Assembly (NCBI GenBank): GCA_902772745.1
Contig: CACYBV010000253.1
Location: 1-5,369 of the forward strand
DNA from: an uncultured Eubacteriales bacterium
GTDB lineage: Bacteria; Bacillota; Clostridia; Lachnospirales; Lachnospiraceae
Direction of reading: 5' to 3'
Length of the DNA: 5,369 nucleotides
In this document: piece by piece, positions 1 through 5,258 of the stretch
Numbering within the stretch: position 1 is the stretch's first letter
Layout of the letters: the number at the start of each line of letters is the position of its first letter
Made by a program: the position numbers and the translations under genes
Notes under the pieces: model-generated
Told to the model about the DNA's origin: nothing
Databases searched by the model: none
What the model saw: only the letters and a program-made list of their open reading frames with translations

Positions 1-1
1 C

Positions 2-955
2 GAGCAGAAGCTTTCGCTGCTGCATGACTTTCAGCGTGGAAAAACGATTTCCCTGTATAACGAGAAGCACAAACATGCCAAAGCAAGATCGCTCGCCATT
101 GAGTGATAGCGGTGCATCAGACGTTGTTGTCGCTACGGACGCGATCGGCATGGGAATGAACCTTCCGATTCGCCGGGTCGTTTTTCTCGAGCAGTTGATA
201 AAATATGACGGAAAAAGCAGACGCTGGCTGAACGAGTCTGAGGTGAAACAGATTGCGGGCCGCGCAGGTCGCTACGGCATTTATCCGGAGGGATATGTCG
301 CCGCTGCTATCTTTCCGTCTTTCATCCGGAAAGGGCTGATGGCTCATCCAGAGGAAGTAACCGACGCCATGATCAGTTTCCCCCGATTTCTGCTCTCTCT
401 CTCGACCTCCCGCTTCTTGATCTGATCCAGGTCTGGGAGACTGTCGTGATCCTCCCCGGGTATTATCGAAGCTCGACCGAAAGCATGAAGACGCTCTGTC
501 GGATCGCCGCTATATATACTCAGGATAAGATGCTTCAGTATCGGCTTTCATTGCTTGCGTTCAGTACACAGTCCGACGAATGCATGCAAATCTTTTACGG
601 AATCTGCCAGAGCGAGGGATAAGGCCGGAGGTATGACGCGGAGATATCGATCCCGGAATACGAGAAGAGCGAAGACCTCTCCGCTCTTGAAAACAAGTAT
701 AAGATTTGTGACCTTTTGTATACCTACTGTGTCAATTTCGGCCTTGAGAAAACCGCGGAAAAGGTACTGCAGACAAAACGCGGGATCTCTAAGACGATCA
801 TCACCATTCTCGAAACAAAGAAACTGAAACCAAAGAAGTGCAGGATCTGCGGAAAGGTTATGCCCTGGAATTCCAGTTATGGGATTTGTTCTGAGTGCTA
901 CAAGCGTTCGTACATTTCTCACGATGATGATTACTATGATCCCTTTGATTGGTGA
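2..955 (+). pseudogene. SUV3-like ATP-dependent RNA helicase, 3' part, frameshifted and interrupted
   Basis: This is a remnant of a superfamily 2 helicase of the SUV3/MTR4-like group, which unwinds RNA using ATP. Three stretches of protein-like sequence are spread over two frames. Frame 2 is open from position 2 to tandem stops TGA TAG at 104-109. The other frame then carries motif V (VVVATDAIGMGMNLPIRRVV) and motif VI (EVKQIAGRAGRYG) at about 119-280. At the C5 run 380-384 the reading returns to frame 2 (DLIQVWETV..., then PGYYRSSTESMKTLC) and meets TAA at 620-622. It resumes in the same frame to TGA 953-955, ending in a zinc knuckle (CRICG...GICSECY) typical of the C-terminus of bacterial SUV3-like proteins. 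Helicase motifs I-III are not in the window. The first 34 residues have no motif I could assign, so they could be the motif IV region or an N-terminal part next to a deletion. The two frameshifts cancel in frame, so assembly errors in homopolymers cannot be excluded, although the TAA and the tandem stops argue for real decay. Confidence 0.82.
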
Positions 956-962
956 TGTTATC

Positions 963-989
963 TCCGGAATTTATTGAATAATATCCGGA
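963..989. repeat. 27-bp imperfect palindrome overlapping the glycosyltransferase promoter
   Basis: Two 13-bp arms, TCCGGAATTTATT (963-975) and AATAATATCCGGA (977-989), are reverse complements with two mismatches and are centred on G976. The right arm covers part of the -35 hexamer (974-979) and the start of the spacer. Each end carries the self-complementary hexamer TCCGGA. The position and symmetry suit a dimeric repressor operator. The alternative is a weak hairpin after the helicase remnant, but there is no T tract behind it. Confidence 0.5.
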
Positions 990-1002
990 AACATGATATA
1001 AA
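974..1002 (+). promoter_or_regulatory. Sigma-A-type promoter for the glycosyltransferase
   Basis: The -35 is TTGAAT (974-979). A 17-bp spacer is followed by the -10 TATAAA (997-1002), which is preceded by TGA to give an extended -10. Transcription would start near 1009 and leave a leader of about 50 nt before the ATG at 1060. The overlap with the palindrome at 963-989 suggests control by a repressor, which is an inference. Confidence 0.6.
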
Positions 1003-1059
1003 TAAACTGACTTCCATGTACCGGGCAAAGAAACATACTGTTTTTTAAGGAGAATCGAT

Positions 1060-2274
1060 ATGCATATTGCGGTTGTATCCCTCGGCGCTTTCGGCCATGT
1101 CAATCCGACGCTGTCCTTTGTGACGGAACTTTCGAAGCGGGGCGTCCGCGTGACGTATTTCTGTACAGAGGATTTCCGGCGCATCATTGAGCCTACAGGT
1201 GCGGCTTTTGTCCCGGTCCCTTCCTGGATGGCGGGAAACGATCCCAAAGACCAGAAAAAGGAGGACGGCGGAAAGGAAGACGACGGCAGCGTGGCGGCGA
1301 TTGTGCCCTTCCTTTTCCTGAATGAAGCCGGAGCTTATATTGATACGGTCCTGGATGTTTTGAAGAAGGACAGGCCTGACGCGATCCTCCATGATTTCGC
1401 AGGGATCGCCGGTACGATGGCGGCAGACGTTCTAAAGGTTCCGAACATTATGCTCTATACGAGCTATCCCTCCAATGACACTTACTCTGTCGCGGAATCC
1501 TTCGCGGGAATTCCCGACGATCATCCGCTGCGCGTTGCCGCAGATCATATCGCCGATTCTTATGTGGAGAAATACGGCTGCCGCAAGATGACGGTAAAGG
1601 AAATCTTTGACGGACAGGGGGACCTGAATCTGGTGATGGTCCAGAAGCGCCTGGTGCCGAATTACGAGAGTTTTGACGACAGTTTTGTCTTTACCGGTGT
1701 TCAGATCGGGAAACGAAGCGCTTTCGGGTCGTGGACGGCGCCCAAAAACGGCCGGCCGCTTCTGTATTCTTCTCTTGGTACCGCTTTCAACAACTGGCCG
1801 GAGTATTACCCGGTCCTCTTTGATGCCGTACGCGGCCTGGACATCAATGTCTTTGCGGCGCTTGGGGCGGTTGATCCCGAGACCCTGCATGACGTTCCCG
1901 AAAATGTCGAGCTTGGCAAAATGGTTCCGCAGCTCGATATTCTGTCGCAGGCTTCTGTATTTATCACCCACGCAGGGATGGGCGGTACCGGAGAAGCCAT
2001 TTATTACGGCGTACCGATGATTGCCATCCCACAGATGGATGAGCAGGCCATTACCGCACGGCAGATCGAAAAGAACGGTCTCGGCATCGCTTTTTTGGAC
2101 AAGAAAGCTGTGACTGCCGAATCGCTTCGGGCTGCGATTGTCAGGCTGCTGGAAGATCCCGGATACCGCAGTAAAGCGAAGGAATTCAGCGAAGACATGC
2201 GCGCGCTCGGCGGTGCGCAGGCTTCCGCGGATGCCATCATCCGTTTTCTTGAGGAAAAAGGGCAGCAGATCTAA
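1060..2274 (+). CDS. MGT-family (GT1, GT-B fold) glycosyltransferase
   Basis: This is a soluble glycosyltransferase of 404 residues, the usual length for the macrolide/YjiC-like MGT family, which moves sugar from a UDP- or dTDP-sugar to small hydrophobic or phenolic acceptors. The N-terminal acceptor half starts with HIAVVSLGAFGHVNP, where His13 fits the catalytic base. Asp112 in ILHDFAG fits its dyad partner. The C-terminal donor half carries SSLGT (238-241) and the GT1 signature FITHAGMGGTGEAIYYGVPM (301-320), followed by PQMDEQ (324-329) for donor-sugar contact. No signal peptide or membrane segment is seen. Residues 62-77 are a charged low-complexity insert (PKDQKKEDGGKEDDGS) in the variable acceptor half. 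The start is set by AAGGAG at 1047-1052, 7 nt upstream. The gene stands alone with its own promoter and terminator, so no pathway can be read from its neighbours. Acceptor and donor are unknown. Detoxification or antibiotic inactivation by glycosylation is known for relatives but is only a possibility here. Confidence 0.93.
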   Translation: MHIAVVSLGAFGHVNPTLSFVTELSKRGVRVTYFCTEDFRRIIEPTGAAFVPVPSWMAGNDPKDQKKEDGGKEDDGSVAAIVPFLFLNEAGAYIDTVLDVLKKDRPDAILHDFAGIAGTMAADVLKVPNIMLYTSYPSNDTYSVAESFAGIPDDHPLRVAADHIADSYVEKYGCRKMTVKEIFDGQGDLNLVMVQKRLVPNYESFDDSFVFTGVQIGKRSAFGSWTAPKNGRPLLYSSLGTAFNNWPEYYPVLFDAVRGLDINVFAALGAVDPETLHDVPENVELGKMVPQLDILSQASVFITHAGMGGTGEAIYYGVPMIAIPQMDEQAITARQIEKNGLGIAFLDKKAVTAESLRAAIVRLLEDPGYRSKAKEFSEDMRALGGAQASADAIIRFLEEKGQQI

Positions 2275-2329
2275 ACAGGCAGGGAATGGAAACGGCTGAT
2301 CCGGGCCTGAAAAAACCGGATACGTAATA

Positions 2330-2393
2330 GCATTTCACAGAGTAGTACGAGGAGCCGTTTTAGGCTCCTCGTACTACTTCAAATGCATTTTTT
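2330..2393 (+). terminator. Intrinsic terminator of the glycosyltransferase, with a perfect 16-bp stem
   Basis: AGTAGTACGAGGAGCC (2341-2356) and GGCTCCTCGTACTACT (2363-2378) are exact reverse complements around the loop GTTTTA. GCATTT (2330-2335) can also pair with AAATGC (2381-2386) across a small internal loop, which brings the stem base next to the T6 run at 2388-2393. This gives a proper terminator for plus-strand transcripts. For the convergent minus-strand gene the hairpin starts directly after the TGA, but the nearest minus-strand U run (complement of 2310-2315) is well past the stem. Termination in that direction is therefore less clear. The last five codons of the recombinase-like gene overlap the terminator. 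Confidence 0.8.
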
Positions 2394-3296
2394 CGACTTC
2401 CCTTTCGCATGCGCCATTACAGTCCGCCGGATGGAATCTTTTTTGAGCCGCCCCGCATACCCGCCCTGTTTCTTCCCGTCTGCCTTGTAGGATAAAAACA
2501 GCCCGTCTGAGGCCTCATAATAGGCTTTTTCGTCGTCCCGGAAGCGAAAGTATATCTTTGTACGTATTTCGGAACGGAGCGGCTTATAGGCCCAAAAAAG
2601 TTCGATACAGCGGTCTGTAAGCGGAAGGGAGACGGTCCCTGACCTCCGTTCCACGCGAATCTCTTTCTTTTCCGGATCGATGTCCGTGAAGTTCAGCCGT
2701 TCTATTTCATCCATGTTCAGTCCCATGAAGATTAGTTCGAGGATCAGCTGGTCGCGGGATTTGTTTTTCAGATGATAGGCTTTTGATTTCTCATTATCGA
2801 CTGCCTTCGGGTTCAGATAATTCACGCCGTCGGAAGAATCCCGCATGCTTTTTTTTGAAGCCTCGGAAAGAGTGGTTTCCCGTTTCCTGGTCGTTTTCGT
2901 GATCACAGAAAGCCCGGGGCCGGAAAACGGGTTTGGAGAGATCTCGTAGTAGGAGAAGAGGGCGGACATGGAGCGGATGATCCTCAGCTTCCCGGTGTGA
3001 GAGTAAACGGAGCGCACATTTCTCCCCTGATCGATCCGGTAAAGGATCGTGATAATCTGTTCAGGCGTCATTTCACGAAGCACATCCAGCGTGATCTCGT
3101 TGAAAGAAGCTCGCTTTGTCACTTCCGCCGCAGCACGGAGAAACACCCGGATGTCTTTCAGGTATCCTTCCGCAGAAGAGGGTTTCAGCGGCTTTATACG
3201 GTCGTTGATCCGGGCTTTTGCAAACGCCGCCGCATATTCCGGGATTCCGCGGAAATCCGAGATTCTCATTAACGCATCTTCCTGACTGATTGCCAT
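2379..3296 (-). CDS. Tyrosine-recombinase-like protein lacking catalytic residues, C-terminally short
   Basis: The protein has 305 residues and resembles Firmicutes XerC/integrase-type tyrosine recombinases, which cut and rejoin DNA. Residues about 40-125 look like the helical core-binding (SAM-like) domain, including SHTGKLRIIRSMSALFSYYE followed by an NP turn. The catalytic domain begins near 180 with RDQLILELIFMGLNMDEIER and LNFTDID, which match box I. However, Asn194 stands where the first catalytic Arg of the G-(L/I/M)-R motif is expected. GLFLSYKADG (265-274) and a helix with SIRRTVMAHAK (288-298) correspond to the stretch just before box II. The protein then stops, so HxxR and the nucleophilic Tyr are absent. 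The start has GGAGG (3301-3305) only 4 nt upstream. A good promoter lies at 3339-3367. DNA binding is plausible and strand cleavage is not expected. It may be a regulator derived from a recombinase or a truncated remnant. The open frame has no internal break, which favours some continued constraint. Confidence 0.75.
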   Translation of the reverse strand: MAISQEDALMRISDFRGIPEYAAAFAKARINDRIKPLKPSSAEGYLKDIRVFLRAAAEVTKRASFNEITLDVLREMTPEQIITILYRIDQGRNVRSVYSHTGKLRIIRSMSALFSYYEISPNPFSGPGLSVITKTTRKRETTLSEASKKSMRDSSDGVNYLNPKAVDNEKSKAYHLKNKSRDQLILELIFMGLNMDEIERLNFTDIDPEKKEIRVERRSGTVSLPLTDRCIELFWAYKPLRSEIRTKIYFRFRDDEKAYYEASDGLFLSYKADGKKQGGYAGRLKKDSIRRTVMAHAKGKSKKCI

Positions 3297-3309
3297 TTTT
3301 CCTCCGATT

Positions 3310-3324
3310 ACAGTTTACTTGCGA
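3310..3324. repeat. Left arm of a perfect 15-bp inverted repeat (IR-L)
   Basis: ACAGTTTACTTGCGA here is the exact reverse complement of 3479-3493. This arm lies in the leader of the recombinase-like gene, between its -10 and its ribosome binding site. The two arms enclose 154 bp. No convincing target-site duplication flanks the pair, so a miniature transposon is not favoured. Confidence 0.85.
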
Positions 3325-3338
3325 TGAAATGATATAGT

Positions 3339-3367
3339 ATCATAACGCTTCTCTCTGCATTTTTCAA
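3339..3367 (-). promoter_or_regulatory. Sigma-A-type promoter for the recombinase-like gene, inside the inverted repeats
   Basis: Read on the minus strand, the -35 is TTGAAA (3367-3362). An exact 17-bp spacer is followed by the -10 TATGAT (3344-3339). Each hexamer has five of six consensus bases. Transcription would begin near 3332, pass through IR-L and reach the ATG at 3296. The whole promoter lies within the 154 bp bounded by the 15-bp inverted repeats. Confidence 0.7.
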
Positions 3368-3370
3368 GGC

Positions 3371-3435
3371 TTTTATGGTGATTCATCTTAATTACTTTTT
3401 ATGGTGGTGAAGAAGAGGGTATGATGTGTGGTGAA
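3371..3435. repeat. Short direct repeats between the inverted-repeat arms
   Basis: TTTTATGGTG occurs at 3371-3380 and 3397-3406, and GTGGTGAA at 3404-3411 and 3428-3435. The shared core TGGTGA is therefore present three times (3376, 3405, 3429), 29 and 24 bp apart. They lie just upstream of the minus-strand -35 element. They could be sites for an activator or recombinase arm-binding sites, but the units are short and A/G-rich. Confidence 0.35.
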
Positions 3436-3478
3436 AAAAGAAAGAGTGGAATTGCGGGAGAGTATTATTTTATATATG

Positions 3479-3493
3479 TCGCAAGTAAACTGT
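3479..3493. repeat. Right arm of the perfect 15-bp inverted repeat (IR-R)
   Basis: TCGCAAGTAAACTGT is the exact reverse complement of 3310-3324. It ends about 40 bp upstream of the -35 of the promoter for the Sel1-repeat gene. Pairing stops abruptly on both sides of the 15 bp, so this is a bounded repeat and not part of a larger palindrome. Confidence 0.85.
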
Positions 3494-3533
3494 TTCCTTA
3501 TGAAAAATCTGTCCCTGCTTATCGCGAATAAAT

Positions 3534-3562
3534 GTGACAAAATAATCTCTGTATGCTATAAT
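3534..3562 (+). promoter_or_regulatory. Strong extended -10 promoter for the Sel1-repeat gene
   Basis: The -35 is GTGACA (3534-3539). A 17-bp spacer leads to a perfect -10 TATAAT (3557-3562), preceded by TGC for an extended -10. Transcription would start near 3569 and leave a leader of about 125 nt before the ATG at 3694. It lies just outside the inverted repeats, so it would stay in place if that segment inverted. Confidence 0.75.
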
Positions 3563-3581
3563 ATTCTGCAAATATCTTTCC

Positions 3582-3677
3582 ATGATCTTTCTGTCAGCCG
3601 ACGGAAACGCACGAAAACAGGCGCTGAAGCGGTTTGGCCGGAGTGAAGAAAAGCAGGAGTGTGAAGAATCCGTATAA
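3582..3677 (+). CDS. Possible 31-codon leader ORF upstream of the Sel1-repeat gene
   Basis: This frame opens with ATG at 3582, about 13 nt after the predicted transcription start, and ends with TAA at 3675-3677. The stop is four bases before the AGGAGG of the next gene. The peptide starts MIFLSADGNARKQALKRFGR and ends in an acidic run. No Shine-Dalgarno sequence precedes the ATG. The placement would suit a translated leader peptide or translational coupling, but a chance ORF of this size is quite possible. It was too short to appear among long ORFs and no homologue is recognised. Confidence 0.2.
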   Translation: MIFLSADGNARKQALKRFGRSEEKQECEESV

Positions 3678-3693
3678 AGCAGGAGGGAGCACA

Positions 3694-5049
3694 ATGCAGT
3701 ATTATATCGTTTATGTGAAATTCGATGAAAACGGACATGAGTATGCATATCTTTCGGACGATGAATTGACTGCGGCCGGAGACCAGGTCATTGTTCCTGT
3801 CGGCCTTGAGAAAGAAGAAAAAGCCGTCAGGGTAACACGGACAGAGTATGTCACAGAGACTACCTCCCCCTATCCTGTGAAGTGGATGAAAAAGGTAATC
3901 CGCAAACTCCCGGGCCGCCCCGGTGATCCGCTGGTTTCTCCGGACGTTCCGGAGTCCGTTTCCGCAATAATAGAAGGCGCTTTCAGGAAGAAGATTTCCG
4001 AATGGACCGATCCGGAATCCGGTGACTGCACCGCACCGCCGGAAGATTATGACACTTATCGGGATATGGTTCTTGAAGGCGTGGACAAGGGCTGGCCGGA
4101 AGCGCTGGAGGCAATGGCATATGCTTCCTACGGCGGGAACAATGTCTTTCCCGAGGACTTCAAAAAGTCGGAGGAGTGCCTTCTGAAACTGATCGATATC
4201 TGTGAAGACCCGGCGCCGGCGTATTACAACACGCTTGGTTATCTGTATTACTATGGGCGCGCAAACGGCGGGATACCGCAGTATGAGAAAGCTTTTCAGT
4301 ATTTTTCGGTCGGCGCGATCCATGGGATCTTTGAATCCACATATAAGCTTGCCGACATGCTGATCGCCGGGAAGGGCGTCCCCAAAAATACGGCTGCTGC
4401 GGTGAGACTGATCAAGTCCATCTATTCGGAAAACAGGGAGCATCTCGAGTATGAGCGTTTTGAATGCAAGTTCGCGGATGTTGCGCTCCGGCTCGGCGGA
4501 ATCTACGAACGCGGAGACAGTGTGCAAAAGGACCCGGAAACCGCATATTCCCTGTATCTGCAGGCACAGTTTGCGATCAGGGAACGAATGAAAGCCGCAG
4601 ATTATTACGGTGACAGAAAAGTGGCTTCAAATATCGATGAAGCCATCGCCCGCTGCAAAAAGGAACTGCCGGCAGACTTTTTCAAAAGCACGGTTTATGC
4701 AGAAGCTCCGTACATGGTCGGGGCGCTTCTGAAGGATTCCGAAGGCCTGGATATGGCAGTCATGGAAAAGGAAGGCGCCACCTATCTGATGGCGAAAAGG
4801 GCTGATGCGAATGAAGACGGGATTGTGAGGAAGTATCTCTTTACCGTTCCGGAGCTGGATGTCTGTCAGCTTTCCGATATGGTGATTATCCGGATCGAAG
4901 GACCGGAAGAGGTAATAAACTACGCGAAAACAGAAAGCGTTTATATCAATCATATGGCCTGGTCGGAGCCGGACCAGAGCTGGCTGTTCATGTACCAGGA
5001 CTATCCGATGATTGAGGTGAAGTGCAAGGGATTTTCAATTGAACTGTAA
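3694..5049 (+). CDS. Sel1-repeat protein with a small N-terminal beta domain and an uncharacterised C-terminal domain
   Basis: This is a predicted cytoplasmic protein of 451 residues with no signal peptide or membrane helix. Residues 1-70 look like a compact beta-rich domain (MQYYIVYVKFDENGHEYAYL, then GDQVIVPVG). The pattern is seen at the start of other clostridial hypothetical proteins and loosely recalls the PriA-type N-terminal fold. Residues about 135-295 hold helical Sel1-like (TPR-related) repeats. The clearest are PAYYNTLGYLYYYGRANGGI with EKAFQYFSVGAIHG (175-211), ESTYKLADMLIAGKGVPKNT (214-233) and ADVALRLGGIYERGDSVQKD (261-280). Such repeats bind partner proteins. Residues 330-451 alternate short beta strands and match nothing I recognise. 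The ATG is chosen because AGGAGG at 3681-3686 sits 7 nt upstream. An in-frame GTG at 3661 has GGAG only 1 nt away and is unlikely. The gene is divergent from the recombinase-like gene and probably monocistronic. Its precise function is unknown. Confidence 0.85.
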   Translation: MQYYIVYVKFDENGHEYAYLSDDELTAAGDQVIVPVGLEKEEKAVRVTRTEYVTETTSPYPVKWMKKVIRKLPGRPGDPLVSPDVPESVSAIIEGAFRKKISEWTDPESGDCTAPPEDYDTYRDMVLEGVDKGWPEALEAMAYASYGGNNVFPEDFKKSEECLLKLIDICEDPAPAYYNTLGYLYYYGRANGGIPQYEKAFQYFSVGAIHGIFESTYKLADMLIAGKGVPKNTAAAVRLIKSIYSENREHLEYERFECKFADVALRLGGIYERGDSVQKDPETAYSLYLQAQFAIRERMKAADYYGDRKVASNIDEAIARCKKELPADFFKSTVYAEAPYMVGALLKDSEGLDMAVMEKEGATYLMAKRADANEDGIVRKYLFTVPELDVCQLSDMVIIRIEGPEEVINYAKTESVYINHMAWSEPDQSWLFMYQDYPMIEVKCKGFSIEL

Positions 5050-5057
5050 AGAAAGAA

Positions 5058-5100
5058 CCGGGAAGCATTTCCCCTAAGTGTCGCTTCACAGGCGACCCGG
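5058..5100 (+). other. Structured segment after the Sel1-repeat gene
   Basis: Several stems can form: GGGAA (5060-5064) with TTCCC (5069-5073), GTCGC (5080-5084) with GCGAC (5092-5096), and a closing CCGGG (5058-5062) with CCCGG (5096-5100) that excludes parts of the other two. No T tract follows, so it is not a standard intrinsic terminator. It may be a weak or factor-dependent end, or alternative RNA folds. Confidence 0.3.
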
Positions 5101-5114
5101 CAAAGTACATATTC

Positions 5115-5123
5115 TGTTATACT
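5115..5123 (+). promoter_or_regulatory. Extended -10 element, possible promoter of the zinc-ribbon gene
   Basis: TGT followed by TATACT (5118-5123) is an extended -10 with five of six consensus bases. No good -35 lies 16-18 bp upstream (the region reads GACCCGGC), so activity would depend on the TG extension or an activator. The leader to the ATG at 5259 would be about 130 nt. The rest of 5101-5246 holds no other feature I can support. Confidence 0.4.
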
Positions 5124-5258
5124 CCGGCTATCAGAACAAAAAAGTGCAGCGCACTGAAAAACACGAAGCCGCAGCACAGGGCAATGTACCTGCAGCACGG
5201 ATGAGCCAAACCGGCCCGCGGAGAGGAAATTTTCAACGAATAGTTCAGGAGGTAAAAT

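Noticed and set aside
1432..1971. Minus-strand open frame of 179 codons inside the glycosyltransferase
   Set aside because: It lies wholly opposite conserved glycosyltransferase sequence and has no recognisable domain.
2299..2321. ATCCGG...CCGGAT hairpin after the glycosyltransferase stop
   Set aside because: A 6-bp stem with an 11-base loop and no T tract is weak beside the much stronger hairpin at 2341-2378.
3310..3493. Miniature transposable element with 15-bp terminal inverted repeats
   Set aside because: The length would fit, but no matching target-site duplication is visible on either side, and the segment contains a well-placed promoter for the adjacent gene.
3428..3646. Plus-strand 72-codon frame starting at GTG in the divergent intergenic region
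   Set aside because: The translation is mixed and low in domain-like character. There is no ribosome binding site at a useful distance, and the frame runs through the right repeat arm and the Sel1-gene promoter. Noncoding regulatory DNA explains it better.
3634..3693. Upstream TTG or GTG starts extending the Sel1-repeat protein by up to 20 residues
   Set aside because: The added residues are Lys/Arg-rich and not domain-like. The ATG at 3694 has an ideal AGGAGG 7 nt upstream, while the GTG at 3661 has GGAG only 1 nt away.
3556..4527. Long minus-strand open frame of 323 codons opposite the Sel1-repeat gene
   Set aside because: The translation is rich in Arg, Cys, Phe and His without domain-like patterns. 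No suitable ribosome binding site was seen, and the plus strand encodes a recognisable protein with a strong start and promoter. It is an antisense shadow of that gene.
5143..5155. Minus-strand terminator AGTGC-GCT-GCACT followed by a T run
   Set aside because: The stem is only 5 bp, and no minus-strand gene lies upstream of it within the window.
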